From assembly GCA_028015205.1 (NCBI GenBank), contig CM051511.1, positions 434,001 to 498,000 of the forward strand: a stretch of 64,000 nt of DNA, written 5' to 3'. Source of the stretch: Mytilisepta virgata. Lineage: Eukaryota > Mollusca > Bivalvia > Mytilida > Mytilidae. Below the pieces are notes generated by a model. It did not search any database. It was not told the origin of the DNA and saw nothing but the letters and a program-made list of their open reading frames with translations. Shown one piece after another: positions 56,981 to 64,000 of this stretch; position 1 is the first letter of the stretch, and every line of letters begins with the position of its first letter. The position numbers and the translations under genes were made by a program.

Positions 56981-58240
56981 AATATTTTTTTATTTGCATT
57001 TTATTTCAACAAAAAGAAATTAGTTTTCATCGCCATATTACAATGCAAATTTATACCGGAAACGGAGAAGAAAGATAATACAATATTATGGAGTAAAGTT
57101 TTAAAAACACATAAAAGAAACGTATACATGAAAAGAAGGAAAGGCACGATAAACAAAAGAAAACAAAATCCAAACGAATTTCTCAGGTTAGTACATGAAA
57201 ATGTTTTACCGATTTATTTGCTCATATCCTACAAATATGAACATAATGGTGATTGAAAAAGCAGCTACGGGGTAACAGACGATTAATTGGCCGCCTGTTG
57301 AAACATTGCCCTTATATACTCTTTCAAGAAAGAAGTTTACATACATGTATTCAATTTGTATGGGGTTATAATCATGGTAAACATGGTTTTTAAAACATGC
57401 AATTCGGGTCATATTTTTTCTATGTATGTAATCATAGAGAATGTGCATTTATCGTTAATTTTGGCTCTTTTAAATACTTTCATATAGAGTAATATTACAC
57501 GAATTGTCAATGAAAGACGTTACAAGGTGCCCGCTTAATTTGATCGCTAATATTGTGACGTTACGTCGTTGAACGTCATATGTATGGCAACGTAACGTCG
57601 GATCAAAACAAACATCTGGCGCTCAAAGGGTTAATGTGCCGAAATAGGACGATGCGCAGAATTACCTGAAATGACTATTACCGATGTGAAAGCTGACATT
57701 TATTCCAAGCCAGGGATAATGATTATTGTTGAATGCAATGACTGGGAAACTGATTAACTAAACGTCGGAATAGTTTTTAAACGGTTCATCCTGAAAACAA
57801 AAACTACCTTAAATTCTTTAAATAAGACGTTCAAAATATTGTTGAAAATCATATTTTACTCACATGGAAATTTTTTTTCATTGTTGTATTTTTACTGGTG
57901 TAATTGATGTCTGTTTGAATAGAAATATGATGAAAAGTTTGATATAAATGAAGATTACATGCAGGGATTGTTTAACTTTTCAGTTCTAACAAAATTCCTG
58001 AAAAATGGGAAATCCAAATTTATTTTTAAATCGAAAGTAGAAATTGATCGGGGCATGCTAAATAATGGAAATCCCACCAACATTCTTTCGTTATTTGGCC
58101 GTTCTAATAGATCTAACATTTTTAGTTATAAAACTCTGATAAAAAATCTAATGAAGATGTACTTTCAAATTTATTTTCAACATTGAAAAAATTATATATT
58201 TTTTTCCGTTTATAAAATTCTAAATTTGGTCTCTAATTTA
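56981..58240. other. Intergenic region, no gene recognised
   Basis: AT-rich except 57530-57670, where GACGTTACGTCG/CAACGTAACGTCG words form imperfect inverted repeats. The 75-codon ORF at 57962-58186 has no recognisable motif. Probably contains the upstream region of the FARSB-like gene. Confidence 0.4.
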
Positions 58241-58244
58241 GGCA

Positions 58245-58314
58245 TACCGGAAATTTTTCTTGGGTTAAAAATTTCATCATCTAAATTTCACGTGTGCAAC
58301 AAAATTTAAGCAAA
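58245..58314 (+). promoter_or_regulatory. Possible promoter/5'UTR of the FARSB-like gene
   Basis: ACCGGAAAT (58247-58255) matches the ETS-factor core often found near housekeeping start sites. Some 60 nt of leader end in AAGCAAAATGCC with A at -3. No TATA box. Inferred from position. Confidence 0.35.
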
Positions 58315-58372
58315 ATGCCAACTATAAGCGTCAGCAAAGAGGAATTATTCAAAACCCTTGGTCGTTCATACA
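58315..58372 (+). CDS. FARSB: Phenylalanyl-tRNA synthetase beta subunit, first exon (partial gene)
   Basis: ATG opens MPTISVSKEELFKTLGRSY, then a phase-1 GTGAGT donor. This closely matches the conserved N-terminus of cytosolic PheRS beta in animals (MPT.SV....LF..LGR.Y). The enzyme charges tRNA-Phe as an alpha2-beta2 tetramer in the cytoplasm. The next exon (expected acidic D.EFD.LC.) was not found up to 64000, so intron 1 is longer than 5.6 kb and holds at least four mobile elements. The identification rests on 19 residues plus splice site. Confidence 0.72.
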
Positions 58373-58553
58373 GTGAGTTATGCCCCTTACATAGATTTAC
58401 AGAAATCAGCCCCAAAATATGTGAAAAAATCAGAAATCAGTCCAGAATATAGAAAATGATTTGAATGCGCCGAATTACCCGACAACATAGTACATAACTG
58501 TCTTACCACCTGGAAATTTGAAATGTTTTTGAAATATGGTCCCCTTAGATGTA

Positions 58554-59721
<1,168 letters not shown>

Positions 59722-60693
59722 GTTCATTTGTAAATGTAGTAACAGTTTGGATTTCAATGCCATTCCCAAGAGATTAGACAAGAGATGACAAGACTAGGTT
59801 AAAATTCCTAATTTTATTACCAGCAAAAAATATTTCTGAAATACAATATAACATCTATTCAGAAAACGATAACAAATATTATTTCACTATAATGTATTAT
59901 AGTACCTATTATCATTATACTTCATAACATATACTTATTAACACCAATCATATACATAAAATAAGTGTTAATACTGTTTGAATGTACTCCATATGTTCAC
60001 ACAAACACATTTACATCCAATTGCCTTAATGTAATTGTAACCATATGTGTATAAAATGTAACTCTTAGACTTAAGGTATAATGTATTTGCATAAAATACT
60101 GAGAAATAGATTTGTCATATGATAAAGACAGCTAAACCGCTATATTGTGTAATATTTATGTCTACATGTAACCTTCTTCTTCTTCTCTGGATCTTTACAC
60201 CCTTTATAGGGTAACCATACTTTTGTATGTCGAACGGTTCCACCACCAAAAAAATAAACAAAAAATAAATTACAATCATAACCCAACAACATTATATACA
60301 CTATCTACATTAGGAACTTTTAAGTTTTTATGATTTTTTACCAGGGAAGTTTACAGTTTTTAAGACTTTTTACATGCGAAGTTTAGAATTTTTATGAATT
60401 TTTTGCTTCGAGCAGTCAAGATTATTTTTGTCTACTTATATTTAATCTAATAACATTTACAGATAAAATCACATGTATACTTTTTAGATAATTCGCAAAA
60501 AGAAGAAGACAAAATTTATGGCCTGTGACCTTTAAGAATTCTCCCTTATATCTTTTAAGTTAGTTTGACACTAATTTATTTACTGTATACTATGATAGTA
60601 AATAGAAAAGTTATGTTTTTTAAAAACTAATTAAAGTTACTTCACAAAATATTTATTAACGGAGACTTTAAGATTTAATAAGAATTAAACTTT
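59722..60693. other. FARSB intron 1, nothing recognised
   Basis: AT-rich; the part next to 60694 may be the 3' end of the following LINE fragment (minus strand), but no poly(A)-like end or repeat unit was identified. Confidence 0.35.
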
Positions 60694-61818
60694 TTAAAAA
60701 AATTGTATTAAATAGGCTAGATTTTCAAATATTTGTTCAATTATTCTTTGCTGCCCCTCCCATCCTTGCATCCACTCTCTGGCGTCCTTTTTCTTTGCAT
60801 GGTCTTTCATCACCAGTTGATATCGTGCATTGTGTATGAGGAACAGTAACCTTCTTGATTGGAATTCTATTTGAGACATCAGGTCAGGTGTGACTCTGTA
60901 TGTCTTTTGTATTTTTGTAATGTCCATCAATACTTGAATTGTCATTTCACATGTAAGGTCTTCTTCACGCACATCCCCATTTGCGGTTAGGAGGTTCTTG
61001 ATTGTTTGTAGAATTGGATCTCGAAGGTAATTCCACGCTTCACATTCTATAAGCAAATGTTCTAATGTTTCTTCTTTACAGTCGCACGCTATACAGTGAT
61101 CTTTAGTTCCTTCTTTGTATATTTTATGTCTTAAAGGTTGTTACGTATATAAGTTCCAGTTAATAGTTTGATCTTGGTAGGTACTCTCTTGCTGTCTCTT
61201 GGAGATTGGTGCTTGATTCGCAATATTGGATGTATTTTCCCAGGCATGAATATATCACTGTTAAGGTATCGAAGGCCGGTATAGAGCTTAGCTAGAGATG
61301 TGATTCGCTCCATCCAGTAGGCATTGATCCCTTTTTTGGTTTTACTTAACAGCTCTTCCTTTTTCATCTGAATATCTAGCCACTCAATTGCAATTCCTAG
61401 ATCGTATTTTAGCATGATTGTTTTTACTTCAATAAACCAACTGTTACTGTTCATTGATTTGATGCACAATTGCCTCCTTGCTAGCTGTTTTTCTAAGCTT
61501 TCATCGGGTTGGGTACATACATTTATGAAGAGGGTCATAACCTTTAAGTGTATTTGTGCTTCAACTGGTAGTATTCCCGTCAAGATGTTAATTGCGGGAT
61601 CTGGTGTATTAGTTGGTAGTGACATTAGTTGCTTAAGCATTTTCTTTTGAAATTTTTCCAATTTCTCCAGATTAACAGATCGTGGTGTTAATAGATCCAT
61701 TCCATATAATAACACTGGTAAGATGTAGATTTTATACAGGTGTATTATAGTTTCCATATCCAGTCCATTTTCGCCATGGAAGCCACTGCCAAATAGAGCA
61801 TAAGCACTTCTCCTTGAT
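60694..61818 (-). pseudogene. LINE ORF2 fragment, second copy of the same family
   Basis: From SAYALFGSGFHGENGLD at the top, then KIYILPVLLYGMDLLTPRS, KFQKKMLKQLMSLP, a one-base frameshift near 61135, then CIACDCKEETLEHLLIEC and a tail ending AYLIQFF. Colinear with 25921-27000 at roughly 50-60 percent amino-acid identity by eye. The endonuclease and RT catalytic part are missing. Its 5' side is cut by the repeat element beginning at 61823. Confidence 0.9.
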
Positions 61819-61869
61819 TTTTAACCGGATTTTCATAGGAAAATATCGGTTATTAAATTGGTGATGTAC

Positions 61870-61906
61870 GGCGGGAGGACGGGCGGGCGGGCGGGCGGAC
61901 GGGTGG
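61870..61906 (+). repeat. G-rich tract with quadruplex potential
   Basis: GGGAGGACGGGCGGGCGGGC continuing to GGACGGG gives at least five GGG runs spaced by 1-7 bases. The sister copy has the complementary C-rich tract at 39622-39658. Confidence 0.7.
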
Positions 61907-61929
61907 CTGCCAAACAGTGTCCGTGCAAT

Positions 61930-63690
61930 AACTTATGAACTGTTCAACCAAAGCTTTTTTAAAATTTAATATGTTGTTACTGATGACAAAATGGAGGTCA
62001 AGTTCGATATTGACGATTTTCACTTTCACCGTTCAAGAGTTATGGTTCTTGAAAGATTGAAAAATGGCTTTTCCAGTGGTGTCCGTGTGATAACTTATGA
62101 ACTGTTCAACCAAAGCTTTTCAAATTTTAATATGTTGTTACTGATGACAAAATGGAGGTCAAGTTTGATATTGATGATTTTCACTTTCACCGTTCAAGAG
62201 TTATGGTTCTTGAAAGATTGAAAAATGGCTTTTCCAGTGGTGTCCGTGTGATAACCAGGGTTCCCACACGACCTGGAAAACGGGAAAAGACCTTGAATTC
62301 CATTTCAAATTTTCCAGGCCTTGAAAAGTCCTTGAAATTCGGAAAAATCGCCAAAATCCGGGAAAAAACCAGTATTTTACCAGAATTGTTTTTTTTTCTC
62401 GTTGATCATTATGTCGATCCGCTTCGCATTGTTACTGTGACCATGCAGAAATCATTTGATTGCCTTATTGTTGCTTGATAAAGGGTAACACAAAAAGCAA
62501 TTTCGAATTGAATTCGGCTATGTGTCCTGTATGTAATCTTTTGAGCGTTTCAAGTAACAATATCTTGTAAGCATGTTTTGTTTTGTTTAAAACCGACAAA
62601 ATGGAGGGATGTTTGACCACAAAAGTAACATTGAAAATCATGAGAAAGCACTGGAAAACACCTTGAAAAGTCCTTGAATTTGAGATGATTTTTTTTGTGG
62701 GTCAACCCTGGATAACTTATGAACTGTTCAACCAGAGCTTTTCAAATTTTAATATGTTGTTACTGATGACAAAATGGAGGTCAAGTTCGATATTGACGAT
62801 TTACACTTTCACCGTTCAAGAGTTATGGTTCTTGAAAGATTGAAAAATGGCTTTTCCAGTGGTGTCCGTGTGATAACTTATGAACTGTTCAACCAAAGCT
62901 TTTCAAATTTTAATATGTTGTTACTGATGACAAAATGGAGGTCAAGTTTGATATTGATGATTTTCACTTTCACCGTTCAAGAGTTATGGTTCTTGAAAGA
63001 TTGAAAAATGGCTTTTCCAGTGGTGTCCGTGTGATAACTTATGAACTGTTCAATCAAAGCTTTTCAAATTTTAATATGTTGTTACTGATGACAAAATGGA
63101 GGTCAAGTTCGATATTGACAATTTTCACTTTCACCGTTCAAGAGTTATGGTTCTTGAAAGATTGAAAAATGGCTTTCCCAGTGGTGTCCGTGTGATAACT
63201 TATGAACTGTTCAACCAAAGCTTTTCAAATTTTAATATGTTGTTACTGATGACAAAATGGAGGTCAAGTTTGATATTGATGATTTTCACTTTCACCGTTC
63301 AAGAGTTATGGTTCTTGAAAGATTGAAAAATGGCTTTTCCAGTGGTGTCCGTGTGATAACTTATGAACTGTTCAACCAGAGCTTTTCAAATTTTAATATG
63401 TTGTTACTGATGACAAAATGGAGGTCAAGTTCGATATTGACAATTTTCACTTTCACCGTTCAGGAGTTATGGTTCTTGAAAGATTGAAAAATGGCTTTCC
63501 CAGTGGTGTCCGTGTGATAACTTATGAACTGTTCAACCAAAGCTTTTCAAATTTTAATATGTTGTAACAACATTGTTGTTACTGATGACAAAATGGAGGT
63601 CAAGTTCGATATTGACGATTTCCACTTTCACCGTTTCGATATTGACGATTTTCACTTTCACCGTTCAGGAGTTATGGTTCTAAAAAATTG
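61930..63690 (+). repeat. 161-bp tandem array
   Basis: Units alternate between two subtypes at the same site (GTTTGATATTGATGATTTT versus GTTCGATATTGAC(G/A)ATTT), giving a 322-bp higher-order unit. The 76-codon ORFs read from each unit are not conserved proteins: 161 is not a multiple of three. Confidence 0.95.
62250..62716. mobile_element. 455-bp transposon inserted in the 161-bp array
   Basis: GATAAC at 62250-62255 and 62711-62716 flank ends CAGGGTTCCCACA and TGTGGGTCAACCCTG, which are inverted repeats with small differences. Interior rich in CCTTGAAAAGTCCTTGAA-type words. CAGGG-type ends resemble hAT elements, though the duplication reads 6 bp rather than 8. Confidence 0.88.
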
Positions 63691-64000
63691 AAAAAAGGCA
63701 GTTCAAGTCGTCGTTTATAAAATAAGGTTATAATCTCATTGGCGTATTTCTTTCATTATTGACTTCATGATTTCTGCCTACCAACCCCTGCTTAACAAAT
63801 GTGTGTGTACTTATATACTCTCAAAAATTCCAATATTTGTCACTTTCTATAAATAGGGGGTCAAGATTGATTTTTGCTTTTCCATTTCTGAACCCTACAA
63901 AATCCTACAAAAATTCATTTATATTTCTTTACTTCATCCTGTTTGGGAATCCAGATTTGCAAACATCATTTCCATTCAGGAAAATCCGGTTTGCTGTCAT

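Larger units (their letters stand above)
61823..63992 (+). mobile_element. 161-bp-repeat element, long copy (8 units)
   Basis: Left end AACCGGATTTTCATAGGAAA and right end TCAGGAAAATCCGGTT are inverted repeats. The right flank (63700-64000) is the inverse of 38967-39245. Eight 161-bp units (ATGGAGGTCAAG at 61991, 62152, 62774, 62935, 63096, 63257, 63418, 63593), split between units 2 and 3 by a transposon. A G-rich tract (61870-61905) follows the left end. The outermost right end may continue past the window. Confidence 0.85.

Noticed and set aside
57962..58186. 75-codon ORF upstream of the FARSB exon
   Set aside because: No recognisable domain or splice context; AT-rich sequence makes it likely fortuitous.
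61991..63487. Series of 76-codon ORFs beginning MEVKFDID
   Set aside because: One ORF per 161-bp satellite unit; the unit is not a multiple of three and the opposed copy has no such selection.

Overview
The window is animal nuclear DNA, AT-rich, with small exons in long introns and dense interspersed repeats. Several repeats are ones I know as abundant in bivalves, especially mussels: the 53.76-54.26 kb element ending in a TTTGACACATTCCCC-type motif, the element bounded by CTAGAGGCTC and AGGTGAGCT, and the tRNA-headed SINE ending near CCACTGGACGTTAAACAA. I therefore infer a bivalve, probably Mytilus. This rests on memory and reading, not on a search.

Three host genes are supported. (1) Minus strand, 22559 to 1545: a complete SLC17-family (sialin/VGLUT-like) organic anion transporter. 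I rebuilt it from 13 coding exons with consistent phases; each isoform uses 11 and encodes about 642 aa. It has two tandem pairs of homologous exons of identical length and phase (88+88 nt and 91+91 nt). The second pair is separated by only 33 nt. This looks like a double mutually exclusive splicing system giving up to four transporters. (2) Minus strand, 53048 to 40626: a complete CARD-containing initiator-type caspase in 8 coding exons (526 aa), with a repetitive Ser/Pro linker and an NACRG active-site motif. (3) Plus strand, 58315-58372: the first coding exon of what reads as phenylalanyl-tRNA synthetase beta subunit (FARSB). Its intron 1 fills the rest of the window.

The rest is mostly mobile DNA. 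24.8-30.9 kb: a two-ORF LINE, missing its reverse-transcriptase catalytic core, nested in a bivalve interspersed element. 35.2-37.9 and 44.2-45.0 kb: pogo/Tigger-like elements with TA duplications. 15.2, 38.1 and 41.0 kb (and a longer one at 16.3 kb): elements flanked by TTAA. 23.9 and 33.2 kb: two copies of one fold-back MITE. 54.9-56.9 kb: a spliced but frameshifted piggyBac transposase remnant. 58.56-59.71 kb: a 1152-bp element with an exact 8-bp target duplication and many subterminal ACAATACTGG motifs. 39 and 61.8-64 kb: two opposed copies of an element with a 161-bp internal tandem repeat (2 versus 8 units), the larger split by a 455-bp transposon with a 6-bp duplication. Many near-perfect palindromes lie in the introns. 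A 40-bp tandem array at 9.5-10.3 kb seems to have grown out of part of a dispersed repeat.

No rRNA gene, CRISPR array or bacterial-type operon was seen. The tRNA-like sequences lack good acceptor stems and are treated as pseudogenes or SINE/retroelement modules.
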